64,000 nucleotides of DNA from the NCBI GenBank assembly GCA_035048815.1, contig JAUCBN010000018.1, positions 15,891,001 through 15,955,000 of the forward strand, in the 5' to 3' direction. A program made the translations under genes and the position numbers. The stretch is from Abelmoschus esculentus. Its lineage: Eukaryota; Streptophyta; Magnoliopsida; Malvales; Malvaceae. Of the stretch, positions 38,101-50,238 are shown one piece after another (position 1 is the first letter of the stretch; the number at the start of each line of letters is the position of its first letter). The notes beneath the pieces are model-generated. The model was not told where the DNA came from, ran no database searches, and worked only from the letters and a program-made list of their open reading frames with translations.

Positions 38101-39160
38101 GTTTACCAAGTAACGCAATGTTAAAATGGAGAAGATCGCAAAATCCTATACCTCTGGCTGCTTTTGGTAGACAGATAGTGTCCCACTGAAGTATATGCCA
38201 TCCATGTTTATCGGCTTTTCCCGATGACCAGTAATGGTGTATCGAAGTAGTCATATCATCGATAATGTTTTGGGGTAGAAAGTAACAAGACATAACATTT
38301 TGTGGCATTGATTGTACGACAAATTTGATTAAAATTTCTCTACCGCTAAAGGAGAGCAAGTGCTTATCCCATTTGCTAAGACAAGCATTCATTTTGTCTC
38401 TAGTAAAACCCAAAGTTGCTGTCTTATTCTTCCCAATGAGAAGTAGAACCCCAAAATAAATACCAGGGTCATCGACCTCTCTTACATTAAGGATGTTATT
38501 GATTTCTTATCGAAGGGATGTAGATGTTTAGCATGAGAAATATATAGTTGATTTTTCAAATTTTACCGCCTGACCAGACGAAATGGCATAAGTATGCAAA
38601 GCGTCCTTGAGGTGTTGAGCTTCTGTAGTTGTATTCTTAATGAACACCACACAATCATCAGCAAAAAGGAGGTTATTTATACAGGGGTCGTTCCTGCTAG
38701 CACAAAGGCCAGGGAGATTGCCAATAACTTTCTCAACATTGAGCAATGCTGAAAGACCTTGAGTACACAAAAGAAATAAGAAAGGTGAAAGGGGATCTCC
38801 TTGTCGAAGCCCTCTTTGAGGTTTAAAAGGTCATGAAAGAGAATCATTGACACATACTTGAAAAGATACAGAAGAGACACAATTTATAATAAGGTAAATC
38901 CATTTGTCATTAAAACCTAGATGGAGCATAATTTGTTGTAGAAAAGAACATTCGACATGGTCGAAAGCTTTCTCCATGTCCAATTTTAAACTAGCACCTT
39001 TGGCAAGGGAGGTCTCGTCAGTATTTAAAGTCTGGATAAGCTCATGGGCAATGAGAATATTGTCGGTAATGTTCCTACCTTGAACAAAGGCAGCTTGATT
39101 ACCGCCTATACATAAAGGGATGACAGATTTCACACGATTAACAAGCATTTTGGCAACAGT
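38087..39160 (-). pseudogene. LINE B reverse transcriptase (broken, catalytic motif intact)
   Basis: Minus-strand pieces at 38831-39148, 38528-38770 and 38087-38413. Motifs in order: GGNQAAFVQGRNITDN, KLDMEKAFDHVE (motif A), QRGLRQGDPLSPFLFLL (motif B), LLFADDCVVFIKN (motif C with the full F-A-DD), DPGIYFGVLLLIGK and LSFSGREILIKFVVQSMPQ. Of the copies here it alone keeps FADD. A stop before motif B and others in the thumb break the frame. Confidence 0.92.
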
Positions 39161-39443
39161 CTTATAGATAATTGTGCATAGGCTAATAAGTCTGAGATGT
39201 CACATAGTTGTGGGATCATTAATTTTGGGTATAAGAACGATGATAGTATGATTGACCTCTTCCATGCGAACAGACTCACTTAGGAGTCTGAGACAGAGGT
39301 TTATAAAGTCCTGGCCAAGGATATCCCAATGTTTCCTAAAGAAACCACTTGGAAATCCGTAAACTCTCGGGGTTTCCTCAGATCAATATCGCGAAAAGCA
39401 ATGGCAATTTCTTCTGCTGTGAATTCCTTATTAAGGTCATTGT

Positions 39444-40034
39444 TCATGGTCTCAGTAACAATATTTGGAATGTTGTGCAAAATGGAAGATGCAATAGAGT
39501 AGGAGAAGAGGATGAGAAGAGAGTCTGGAAGTAATCAATGGCAGTAGCCATGATGTCTTTCGTGTGCGTTTGCCAAATATTTTCATTGTTGAAAAGTCCA
39601 GTAATATGGTTTTTTCGTTGGCGATTGTTTGTTCTTGCATGGAAAAAGGAAGTATTTTTGTCACCATGTTCTAGCCAGGTGGCGCGGGCGCGTTGTGCCC
39701 AATAGATTTCCTTCACATTAAGTGGGATATCAAGCTCGTTTTTGGCAGATATAAAATTATTGATATCAGCATCTGAAAGTTGTTGCTTGAGGCACATGTT
39801 TATAAAGTCAGTTAACTGTTTAATACATTCATATGACTTGATATGTTTGTTTGTTTGCCAAGATTCTAGAAAACGCCCAATTTCATGAAGTTTAACAATG
39901 GTCGTGCTGGATGGGTTAGACCAAATCTCTCTAATCCAAGAAGAGACTTTCGGGTTATTAGCCCAACAATTCTCATAGCGGAAGAGGTTCCTAGAAGCTT
40001 TCAATTCGATTGCATGGGAGGGCCTAGTGTCCAT
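39444..40034 (-). pseudogene. LINE B linker between endonuclease and RT
   Basis: A 196-residue minus-strand frame with the blocks SHAIELKASRNLFRYENCW, WAQRARATWLEHGDKNTSFF and NRQRKNHITGLFN. This is the typical plant LINE region after the endonuclease ('W...GD+NT.FFH' signature) leading into the RT. Copy C has deleted essentially all of it, so B is the only witness of this segment in the window. Confidence 0.88.
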
Positions 40035-40735
40035 TAAGATGGGGCAGTGATCAAATCGGGCTTGAAAGAATGACGTAGCTTGGAAGCTAGGAAAGATATT
40101 AAACTAAGAGGAGTTAAAAAGGAATCTATCGATTCTTTCCATAATGGTTTCGGTATTAGGTCCAGACCTTGTCCAAGTGAACGATCCAGATTTTGGTTTA
40201 CAATCAAAGAGATTATTTCTCATAAGACAATCTCTGAAATTATTAATTTGTGATCGTGCCTAACGGATACCGCCTTGCTTTTCATTATCGTGTAGGATTT
40301 CATAAAGTCTCCCCCTAAGAACCATGGAAGAGAAGAAGCTGATTGTAATGTGTTCGCTAGTTGTCAAGTTTTATATTTGTTTGCCGTTTCAAGAAAAACA
40401 TGTACACCAGAAAAATAGAATTGCAATTGGCCAAAATGTATAATAACATCAATATGACGATCCGAGTAAGAAAGCAAATCAATGGTAGTCTTATTATCGT
40501 AAATAATAGCAAGCCCCGTACAAGTGGGGCTGGATTCAACTGGTATACAACCTTGCATTCATAGCTCATTCTTAATGCGATCAAGATTGTGTCTATTTAA
40601 TCTAGTTTCGCAAAGAAATAAAAGATCAGCATCATGCTTGTGGACAGCACGTTGTAATTCATGAACTGCCTGGGCATTGCCGAGACCCTGAGAGTTCTAG
40701 CATAATATTTTTATTTCCCTCGGTAGGGTTGATCC
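40035..40735 (-). pseudogene. LINE B APE-type endonuclease (broken)
   Basis: Minus-strand translation pieces show ILCWN near the start (the next codons now read a stop), ADLLFLCETRLNRHNLDRI, IDVIIHFGQLQFYFSGVH, a degraded GGDF box near 40305 (one base lost against copy C, which reads GGDFNELLHDNE) and TRSGPNTETIMERIDRF near the end. These are the recognised boxes of the L1 apurinic-like endonuclease that nicks target DNA at TTTT/AA-like sites. Frameshifts and stops inactivate it. Confidence 0.87.
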
Positions 40736-40975
40736 TCGGCAGGGTTGATCATCGTCAACCTCCGCCGGAGAGTTTTTTTTGCCCCTCATCCCAGCTTTCT
40801 TAAATGAAGATTTTGATGGAGGTTGGGGACATTTAGAACTATATCCCTCATCATATAGTGGAGTCTTTATATAAAATTGAGTTAAAGTGGGAAAATCAAA
40901 ATCATGCATACTTCGTTCTGATGGATTAGGTTCAAGAAAGTAGCATAACGCCATATCATCTAGACTTCTCATGAA
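40736..40975 (-). pseudogene. LINE B extension directly upstream of the endonuclease
   Basis: In-frame minus-strand stretch beginning MRSLDDMALCYFLEPNPSE, rich in S/K/P further on (SKCPQPPSKSSFKKAGMRG, AEVDDDQP), and running into the ILCWN start of the endonuclease. Copy C has the same stretch (59610-59839). I recognise no domain. It may be the end of an ORF1-like or leader-encoded segment. No DUF4283 or CCHC knuckle, which most plant L1 ORF1 proteins have, is visible. Confidence 0.55.
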
Positions 40976-43342
40976 GAAACAACGGGGAAAGAAACAACAG
41001 GGCCTGTAGTATCGAACATGTTTGTTGCTTTTTGCCACACAAGGCAAATAAACAAGTTAGAAGGTAAATAAACATAGCAAGAAACAATGTCAGATGCTGA
41101 AAGAATAGAGGAAGATAGAAAAAGCACTAACAAAACTTGATTAGAATACATCCAAGGAATCGTGAACAGAAGGGTAACAATTAAACAAGAATGTTTGGTT
41201 GATGATAATACACCATAGATGTGTTGGATAAATCCCTTATAAAGGATGGTGTAAAAACATGAAGTTAACAGGGAAAATAAGATAAGCATGATATAAAACA
41301 AGAGAGAGAAACCAATAAGCGATTGTTACCAACCTAGTTGGATTGACAGTATAGAGTCATAAGAGATTTAGATAGTACAACCTGTTTGAGGATATTACAC
41401 CATGAAAGGTGTTGGATGGATCCCTAGTTAAGGGTGGTATATTCAAAAAAATTAAACATGGTGTTATAAAACAGATAATAGTCCAGAATGTACAAAAAGG
41501 AGAAACATGATCTAAAAAGAATTAAGCTGGATTGAGGTATGTAAATAAAAGTTAAATACATATAGTAGTAAAAACTTATGATCAAACCGAAACAATCTAC
41601 CTGTCGATGGAGACAGAGCCAGCAAAACCACGTCCAGTTTCGATCATCGCTAGAGAAAAAAAACATGAATTGGAAGTACGCATTCTTGGAGTAGGTTTTG
41701 ATTGCTTGAATCTGCCAAAACCGAACCAATTCGGCCATAGATGGGATTGGATCGAAAAAGATCCAATCAGGACTTGTGAATGTGATTGATTCCTTTATCT
41801 CGGTTCTTGCAAAACAGAACAGACCAGAAAATCTATCGAGATTATAGAGACGTGGATGTACACGCTAATGCACTATGCAATCAACCTGAAGGCGGTTGTT
41901 GCGCAACAAAATGTAAACCTATTGAGAAATATATGCCAGAACAACGTGTTAAAGAAAAGGTTCAACATCGGTAAATTGTTCATGGTTAAGTGTCGCCAAA
42001 GCAAAAACACCAAACTCATAGGTGTGATGGAGAGAGATCCATAACAGACGTACGAGCATGGACCGTTGTTAAAGAAAACCAACAAAACCACTGGTAAAGA
42101 AAAACCAAAAGCCATAAAATCTAACATGCAAAAACCTGAAAACATTTGTTTAAAAAGAAGCTAACCTGGAGACATAGATATGTTGGACCGATAGCCAATC
42201 CATAATCTTGTTTGTAACCATGTCGTATGATCGGAGAATCGATAAGATCGACAAAAATGATCTCCTGGAGATGTAGATATGTAGGACCGGTAGACAATCC
42301 ATAATCTTGTTTAGTATTGATGAAAACGATCTCCTGGAGACGTAGATATGTTGGACCGATAACCAATCAAAAATCCTATGCATAACCATGTATGATCGGA
42401 GTATCGATGAGATCGGTAGAGGCGATCTCCTGTAGACTAAAAAATTGATAAAGTCATTTCAGAATCCAAATATGAATTTCTGATCCAAGGGCCACATAAA
42501 ATAGCGAATCAAAGTTGTGGTTCCATATGAAAAATAATGGATGGAGTTCATGGGAACTAAGGAATAATAATAATAAAAAGATTAAGGGGAACAACAAGGT
42601 TATGTTCATGCTGAAGTGAAAATCTATCCAAGAATCCTTACTAAAATAAATAACAATTACTTGTAAAATGGAAGAAGTCTGGTTAGGTTGAGACAGTACT
42701 GAGGCATACAACATCAGATTGTAACTTGCTTGATTCACCTCTGCAACTAAGATCTCTAAGAAAGGAAGCAGCCAATAAAGGAGATGGAATTGACGAATAC
42801 TCAAGGAATCTCAGGATCTCTTACCTGAGAGGCAGCCGGATGTTATATTGATGAAGATTATTACATCATCTATGATGTTATATTGATCCCTTCTCAAGGG
42901 TGGTAATTGTGTAGCAGTGATCTGGTCTAAAGACCAAGTAAAACTTTCATGAAATATAATTAATAAAACCCAACTTGTCTCACTGGTTGTATCTTTTGAG
43001 TCTACCGTGGTGATTGGAGAAGACGAGCGATATTGTTGGCGGGGGCATGGAAAAGATCCATACCAACAGTGATGTTGATGACCACCAGAAAACATAGCGT
43101 TCCAAAGGGCAGGATTCACAATGAAACAGTAAAGCGAAAGAATAAGAAAAATCACAAGAAAATACCTTGTAGAGTTTGAGACGGGTTTTGTTTCTTCCTC
43201 TCCCAGCAATGGAGATGGTGAAAAATGGCCGATCAAGGGAGGGGAAGATCGGTGGAAAGGGACGGTGGAGGCGGCAGAAGACATGAAAGGGAAAAGAGGG
43301 AATAGAGGAAGGGGAGAGGAGAGAAAAAACAATATCTCGTTC
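40976..43342 (-). other. LINE B 5' leader with hairpin modules and splice-donor-like sites
   Basis: Leader matching 60970-63361 in copy C and 555-2631 in copy D. The 5' end is pyrimidine-rich on the minus strand and is followed by a short frame (MSSAASTVPFHRSSPPLIGH) that ends at a donor-like CTACAAG/GTATTTT near 43167. Further donor-like sites lie near 42825 (CTCAG/GTAAGAG) and 41600 (GACAG/GTAGATT). Two-hairpin modules lie near 41398-41440, 41209-41252 and 42862-42905. I see no convincing long coding region. Confidence 0.6.
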
Positions 43343-43358
43343 AATCCGTTCGAATTTT
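43343..43358. repeat. Right target-site duplication of LINE B
   Basis: AATCCGTTCGAATTTT. It pairs with 36522-36537 and is followed in the satellite by AACAGAG, so the target was nicked at TTTT/AA. Confidence 0.85.
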
Positions 43359-43784
43359 AACAGAGTAAAAAGTTGAAAATTTTAGATTTTAATCTGTATA
43401 ATTTTGTTCAAAAGCCATAATTAACTATTTGAACTTATAAAATTTGGTTTGATAACATTTGGTTGTCGTTTTGTTGCAATTAAAACGTGCTTGTCTAATT
43501 AACTATCTGTTTAATTTTGTTCAAAAGCCCATAATTAACTATTTTAACTCTTAAAATTTTATTTAATAACATTTGGTTGTCGTTTTGTTGGGATTAAAAA
43601 GTGTTTATCTAAATGGGATTTATAGAGAATCCGTTCAAATTTTAACAGAGTAAAAAGCTGAAAATTTTAGTTTAATTTGTATATTTTTGTCCAAAAGCCC
43701 ATAATTAACTATTTGAACTCATAAAATTCGATTAAGTAACATTTAGTTGTCGTTTTGTTAGGATTAAAATGTGCCTGCCTAAAT
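43359..43784. repeat. Short AT-rich satellite remnant next to LINE B
   Basis: Equivalent to 2648-3073 and 63378-63800, with the same internal monomer deletion near 43490. It ends at 'cctaaatgg', where the 33 bp array begins. Confidence 0.87.
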
Positions 43785-46700
43785 GGACGTATACCGTGAT
43801 GGACAACCCTTCCCTTTGAGCATATGTTGCGGTGAATGACCCCTTTCTTCTAGTGCATGGCGTAATGAATGGTCCCACTTTTTGAGCGCATGTCGTGATG
43901 GACGACCCCTCTTTAAGCATATGTTGCGATGAATAACCCATCTTTTCGAGTGCATATCATAATGAACGGTCTCTCTCTTTGAGCGTATACCGTGATCGAT
44001 GACCCCTCTCTTTGAGCGTATGGCGCGGTGAATGACCCCTCTTTGATTGCATCTCATGGTGAACAGTTCCTCTCTTTGAGCGTATACCGTGACGGATGAC
44101 TCCTCTCCTTGAGTGTATATCGCGATGAATGACCCCTTTCTTCGTGTGCATGTCATAATGAACGGTCTCTCCCTTTGAGCGTATATCATGATGGACGACC
44201 CCTCTCTTTGAGAATTTGTCACAGTGAAAGACCCCTTTCTTTGAGTGCATGTCATAAAGAGTGGTCCCTCTCTTTAAGCGTATGCCGTGATGGACGACCC
44301 ATCTTTTTGAGCGTATGTCATGATGAATGACCCTCTTTTTGAGCCTATGTCATAATGAATTGTCCCTCTCTTTAAGCGTATACTGTGATGGATAACCCCT
44401 CTCTTTGAGCGTGTGTTGCGATGAATGACCCTTCTCTTCGAGTGCATGTCATAATGAAAAGTCCCTTTCGTAGAGCGTATACCGCAATAAATGACCCATA
44501 TATTCGAGTGCATGTCATAATGAACGGGCCACCTATCGCGTATACCGTGATGGTTAACCCCTCTCTTTGAGCGTAAGTCGCGATAAATGACCCATCTCTT
44601 TGAGCAAATGTCAAAATGAACGATCCCTCTCTTTGAGCCTATATCGTGATGGACGACTCATTTCTTTGAGCATATGCTGCGGTGAATGACAACTCTCTTC
44701 AACCGTATGTCATAATGAACGGTCCCTCTCTTTGAGCGTAAGTCACCTCTCTTCGAGTGTATGTCACAATGAATGGTCCCTCTCTTTGAGCGTATATCGT
44801 GATCAATGACCCCTCGTTTTGAGCGTATGTTGCGATGAATGACCCCTCTCTTCGAGTGCATGTCATAATGAATAGTCCCTTTCTAGAGCGTATACCGCAA
44901 TAAGTGACCCCTCTATTCGAGTACATGTCATTATGAACGGGCCATTATTTATTGCGTATACCATGATGGTTGACCTCTCTCTTTGAGTTTAAGTTGCGGT
45001 AAATGACCCATCTCTTCGAGCAAATGTCAAAATGAACGATCCCTCTCTATGAGCCTATACCGTGATGGACGACTTATTTCTTTGAGCGTATGCCGCGGTG
45101 AATGACACCTCTCTTCAACCATATGTCATAATAAACGGTCCCTCTCTTTGAGCGTATGGCGTGATGGAAGACCCCTCTCTTTGAGCGTATGTCACCTCTC
45201 TTCGAGCGTATGTCACAATGAATGGTCCCTCTCTTTGAGCGTATACCGTGATCAAAGATCCCTCGTTTTGAGTGTATGTTGCGATGAATGACCCCGCTCT
45301 TTGAGTGTCTGTCATGGTGAACGGTCCCTCTCATTGAGCTTAAACCGTGATGGACGACCCCTCCCTTTTAGCGTATGTCACGATGAATAACCCCTCTCTT
45401 CGAGTGCATGTCATAGTGAACGGTCCCTTTCTTAGAGCGTGTACCGTGATGGATGACCCTTCTCTTTGAGAATATGTCACGGTGAATGACCCCTCTCTTT
45501 GAGTGCATATCATGGTGAACGTTCCCTTTCTTAGAGTGTACACCGTGGTGGACGAACCCTCTCTTTGAGCATATGTCGTGATGAATGACCCTTCTCTTCG
45601 AGCATAAGTCATAACAAACGCTCTCTCTCTTTGAGCGTATACCGTGATGAACGACCCTTCACTTCGAGTGCATATCATAATGAACGACCCCTCTCTTTAA
45701 GCACATAACGTGATTTATGATCCCTCTTTTTGTGCGTATGTTGCGATGAATGACCACTCTCTTCGAGTGCATATCATGGTAAACGGTCCCTCTCTTTGAG
45801 CGTATACCATGACGGATTATCCATCTTTTTGAGCGTATGTCGTGATGAATGACCTCTCTCTTTCGAGTGCATGTCATAATGATCGGTCCCCATCTTAGTG
45901 TGTAGACTGTGATGGACGATCCCTCTATTTAAGCATATGTCGCGGTGAACAACCCATCTCTTCTAGCGTATGCCATAATGAACGGTCCCTCTCTTTGAGC
46001 GTATGCCATGATGGACGATCCTCTCTTTGAACGTATGCCACGATGAATGACCCCTCCCCTCTCTTGAGTGCATATCATGGTGAACGGTCCCACTCTTTTA
46101 GCATATACCATGATGGACGATCCATCTCTTTGAGCATTTGTCGCGAGGAATGACCCCGCTCTTCAACTGCATGTCATAATGAACAATCTCTCTCTTTGAG
46201 TGTATACTGTGATCGATGACACCTCTCTTTGAGTGTATGTCGCGATAAATGACCACTCTCTTCGAATGCATGTCATAGTCAATGGACCCTTTCTTAGAGC
46301 ATTTACATGATGGAAAACCTGTCTCTATGAGCGTATGTCGCGTTGAATGACTCCTCTCTTCGAGCATATGTCATAATGAATGGTCACTCTCCTTGAGCGT
46401 ATGCGGTGATGGACGACCACTCTCTTTGAGAGTATGTCGCGATAAATAACCCCTCTGTTCGAGTGCTTATCATGGTGAACGGTCCCTCTCTTTGAGCGTA
46501 TACCGTGATAGACGACCCCTCTCTTTGAGCGTACGTCGCGATGAATGACCCATCTCTTTGACTGCATGTCATAATGAACGGTCCCTGTCTTTGAGCATAT
46601 ACCGTGATCAATGACCCCTCTTTTGCGTATGTTGTGATGAATGACGCCTCTCTTCGTGTGAATGTCATAATGAACGATCCCTTTCTTAGAGCGTGTACCG

Positions 46701-47425
46701 TAATGGACGACCCCTCTCTTTGAGTGTACGTCGCGATGAATGACCCATCTCTTTGAGTGCATGTCATAATGAACGGTCCCTGTCTTTGAGCATATACCAT
46801 GATCAATGACCCCTCTTTTGCGTATGTTGTAATGAATGACGCCTCTCTTCGTGTGAATGTCATAATGAACGATCCCTTTCTTAGAGTGTGTACCGTGATG
46901 GACGACCCCTCTCTTTGAGCGTACGTCGCGATGAATGACCCATCTCTTTGAGTGCATGTCATAATGAATGGTCCCTGTCTTTGAGCATATACCGTGATCA
47001 ATGACCCCTCTTTTGTGTATGTTGTGATGAATGACGCCTCTCTTCGTGTGAATGTCATAATGAACGATCCCTTTCTTAGAGCGTGTACCGTGATGGATGA
47101 CCCCTCTCTTTGAGTGTATGTCGCAATGAATGAACCCTCTCTTCGAGTGTATGTCATAATGAAGGTCCCTCTCTTTGAGCGTATACGGTGATGGTCGACC
47201 TCTCTCTTTGAGCGTTTGTCGCGATGAATGTCCCCTCTCTTCGAGTGCATGTCATAGTGAATGGTCCCTTAGAGCGTATACCGTGATGGACCACCCCTCT
47301 CTTTGAGCGTATGTCATGATGAATGACCCCTCTCTTCGAGTGCATGTCATAATAAACGGTCCCTCTCTTTGAGCGTATACTGTGAGAGACGAACCCTCTC
47401 TTTGAGCGTATGTCGCGATGAATAC
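43785..47425. repeat. 33 bp / 99 bp tandem array (block B)
   Basis: Longest copy of the array, about 3.6 kb. It is equivalent to 3074-6214 but longer. A 195 bp segment (marker 'cctcttttgcgtatgttg' and its variants at 46621, 46816 and 47011) is present three times in tandem, whereas the block at 3074-6214 has its counterpart once (near 5274). Long minus-strand repetitive frames here are not considered genes. Confidence 0.9.
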
Positions 47426-48277
47426 GGGATAATGAAAGCTAAGGAATACGGGAATAAGTTTGAAGAAGGCCTCAAGACTCAAATTTGCTCGTATCCAATC
47501 CAAAAATAGCGAACAAGTTGTCTTTACTCTCCCTTAAATGGTGATAATGATGGCTATCATTGCATGTCTTCTCTTTCTTACTTGCTGAAACTGACAACCT
47601 TAAAATGATGTAAAGACTCTCTTGAAAGCCTTAAAACCATTGCTGGAAATAACAATATTCAAGTGGTGTAATTGCTCTATTGAATTGCATTGTAACCAAT
47701 CAGCCTTGATGGGTCTTCAAGGGACTTTAATTGATGTAAATGCCTTGTCATTCCTGAGAATATGATAAACCATTTGCTCCAAAAGAATACCCTAGCTGAA
47801 ATATATAAGCAACCATTAGATAACAACTTATTCAATAAAAATAAAAGTGAATGCATGAAACAAATTTAATGAGCTAGATTAATTAATGAAACTAGTTACA
47901 TTGAATAATCTAGTTTAATTAATTAACTCACACACTAAATTAACTTATAAAAAACATAAGAAAATTAATATGCTTTAAGTGAACTATCATGCATTAATTA
48001 AACTAATGAACTTAATTGAACTAACATGCTTAAATGAACATCAAGCATTATTTATTCTTGCACACATGCTGAAATTAAATTTAAAAACTTAAGAAAGAAC
48101 TCATGCAAACTCATGCACAAGTAGGAGGCTGTATTGTTCCAATAAAGTTGGTGTTGCATTCTCTATTTCTAGCCTTGAATAAATAGATTTCCCATGGCCT
48201 CTTTGAATTTCTGGGTTTCAGCACGAGTCATAGGTCCAATAGGAAATTCTTTTGATTCATTGTTGGTTATGATCATA
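47426..48277 (-). mobile_element. 3' end of a decayed gypsy-type element
   Basis: Non-tandem, AT-rich sequence between two arrays. On the minus strand 48165-48277 translates to a tail with ESKEFPIGPMTRAETQKFKE followed by a stop. The GPMTRA-x-x-x-FKEA pattern is the usual C-terminus of plant Ty3/gypsy polyproteins. The rest (47426-48160) would then be 3' UTR and LTR on the minus strand. Its last 215 bp also occurs at 6215-6428. No RT or integrase is visible. Confidence 0.55.
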
Positions 48278-49318
48278 TCATTGAGCGTATACCGTGATCG
48301 ATGACCCCTCTCTTTGAGCATACCTTGCGATGAATGACCCCTCTTTTCGAGTTCATGTCATAATGTATGGTCCCTTTCTTAGAGCGTTTGGCGTAATGAA
48401 CGACCCCTCTCATTGAGCATAAGTCACGATGAATGACCCCTATCTTTGAGTGCATGTCTTGGTGAACGGTCCCTCACTTTGAGCGTATACCGTGATACAC
48501 AACTCCTATCTTTGAGCGTATGTCGCAATGAATGGCCCCTCTCTTCGAGTGCATGTCATAACAAATAATCCCTTTCTTAGAGCGTACACCGTGATGGATG
48601 ACCATTTTCTTTGAGGGTATAACGCGATGAATGAGCCCTCTTTTCAAGTGTTTCATAATGAACAGTCCCCTTCTTAGAGCTTATACCATGATGGAAGACC
48701 CCTCTCTTTGAGCGTATGTCGCGGTGAATGACCCCTCTCTTCGAGCACATGTTATAATGAACGGACCTTCACTTTGTGCGTATGCCGTGATAGACGACCC
48801 TATCTTTGAGCATATGTCACGATGAATGACCCCTCTCTTCGACTGCATGTCATAATGAACGGTCCCTTTCTCAGAGCGTATATCATGACTAAATGACCCC
48901 TCTCTTCGAGTTCATGTCATAATGACCCCTCTATTTAAGCGTATGTCGCGGTGAATGACCCCTCTCTTCGAGCGTATGTCATAATGAATAGTCCCTCTCT
49001 TTGAGCGTATGCCATGATGGATGACCCCTCTCTTTGAGCGTATGTCGCGATGAATGACCCCTTTCTTCGGTGCGTGTCATAATGAACGGGAGCGTATACT
49101 ATGATGGACGACCCCTCTCTTTGAGTGTATGTCGCAATGAATGACCCATCTTCATGTGCATGCCTTAATGAGTGGTCCCTCTTTGAGCACATACCGTGAT
49201 GGACATCGCTGCTCTTTGAGCGTATATGGCGATAGAAGACCCCTCTCTTCGAGTGCATGTCATAATAAACAGTGCCTCTCTTTGAGCGTATACCGTGATC
49301 GATGACCACTCTCTTTGA
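48278..49318. repeat. 33 bp / 99 bp tandem array
   Basis: Same subunits, with more substitutions and small deletions than in 43785-47425. It ends at 'cactctctttgataca'. Confidence 0.87.
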
Positions 49319-49833
49319 TACATGCATGAGAGGGCTAAAGTAATACACATTGAGCATAAATATGAACCTGTTGGTAAAGTCTGGAAAGCCAGCCAACTTG
49401 CCTTAACTTTTTGAAAGTGTTTCGTGCATTTATGGGTAGAGTTGTCTTCTAATAAATTGACCGTTATTCAGTTACCTTTTCAACGCATCTTGAAACGCAT
49501 CAATTGGATATCGGGTTCTCAAGATATGTTTGTTTTATCGAAGATTGCGCGTGCAGAAAACTGGATACGGGATTATTATGAGATTTTGTAAAATTCATCT
49601 CAGAAGCTAATATATAAAGTTTTTGGATGAATTAGACATTAAATAAATTAATTCAAAGTTTTATTATAAAGCTTTGACCATTATTATTAGTATTTTATTT
49701 TATTACTTAGGATTCCTTTTAATTAGCTATTCATATGCTGATTTTAGGGGATTTATTTTATCAAGATATCAATATACTGATATTTAGGGATTGATCAGCT
49801 ATCTATTAGGCAATTCTAAGTTCTCCTCTAGAC

Positions 49834-49840
49834 TATAAAA
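49834..49840 (+). promoter_or_regulatory. TATA-like box
   Basis: CTATAAAAGGGG context, the classic plant retroelement and gene TATA form, inside the LTR-like segment. Sequence resemblance only. Confidence 0.4.
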
Positions 49841-50017
49841 GGGGACAACCTCTTCTATTGTAAAGACATGAAGAGTATGAATTTCTGAGTTATAAAAGCT
49901 CTTGGCCTTGGGCCATTTTATTTGCAAGGTTGTCACCTTGCTATTTTTCTTATCAGAAGTCTTCTTCAACAAAAGTACTTCAAGTTTTTATGAGGGAGAA
50001 TATCTTCACACTCTCGC

Positions 50018-50192
50018 TTGCCTAAGCAATCGCGTTTAGGAGGGTGAGTTAGAGCTGATTATGGTGTTTGCCTATCTAATTACGGATAGGAGGGTGCCTA
50101 GGACAACGACATATCATCAATTCACCGGAGAGATTCGTTTCGTTTGCAGGTGTTTGCCTATTCAATTGCGATTAGGAGGGTGCCAAGGACAA
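50018..50192. repeat. Three imperfect repeats of a ~35 bp motif
   Basis: Starts near 50018, 50067 and 50151. Each has 'ttgcctaa/tt...caattgcg.ttaggagggtg', and the last two continue 'cc(t/a)aggacaa'. Each includes a short dyad (TTGCCTA...TAGGAGGGTG). Confidence 0.6.
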
Positions 50193-50238
50193 ATCTATCC
50201 AACATCATACCATCAACACCATCTATACAACTATATTT

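Larger units (their letters stand above)
36538..43342 (-). mobile_element. LINE copy B (6.8 kb, with target-site duplication)
   Basis: Minus-strand L1-type non-LTR element with both ends present: a 3' T-run at 36538 and a pyrimidine-rich (minus strand) 5' end at 43342. It is bounded by a 16 bp target-site duplication in satellite DNA. Order along the minus strand: leader (43342-40976), N-terminal extension and endonuclease (40975-40040), linker, RT (39150-38100), connection, zf-RVT, RNase H-like domain, short 3' UTR with a hairpin. Compared with copy C it lacks about 1.13 kb of leader at 40978. It keeps the EN-RT linker that C has lost. Several stops and frameshifts make it inactive. Confidence 0.92.
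49319..50238 (+). mobile_element. LTR-like segment with promoter elements
   Basis: Non-tandem segment about 920 bp long. 49460-49530 contains 'cgcatcaattggatatc' and 'tctcaagatatg', a diverged match to a conserved piece of the gypsy LTRs here (51710-51745 in the same orientation). It is followed by an AT-rich part, a TATA-like box at 49834-49840 and a likely transcribed leader with three 'gtttgcctat...taggagggtg' repeats. The arrangement looks like a plus-strand LTR with TATA box and R/U5. No coding region follows, because the 33 bp array begins at 50239. Confidence 0.45.

Noticed and set aside
36538..43342. LINE B as an active element
   Set aside because: Stops in RT, a frameshift in the GGDF box, a stop after ILC and a leader deletion make it inactive in spite of an intact FADD motif.
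46384..47250. Minus-strand ORF of 288 residues and its overlapping 210-residue neighbour
   Set aside because: Same cause: two frames of one tandem repeat are open at once, which argues against coding.
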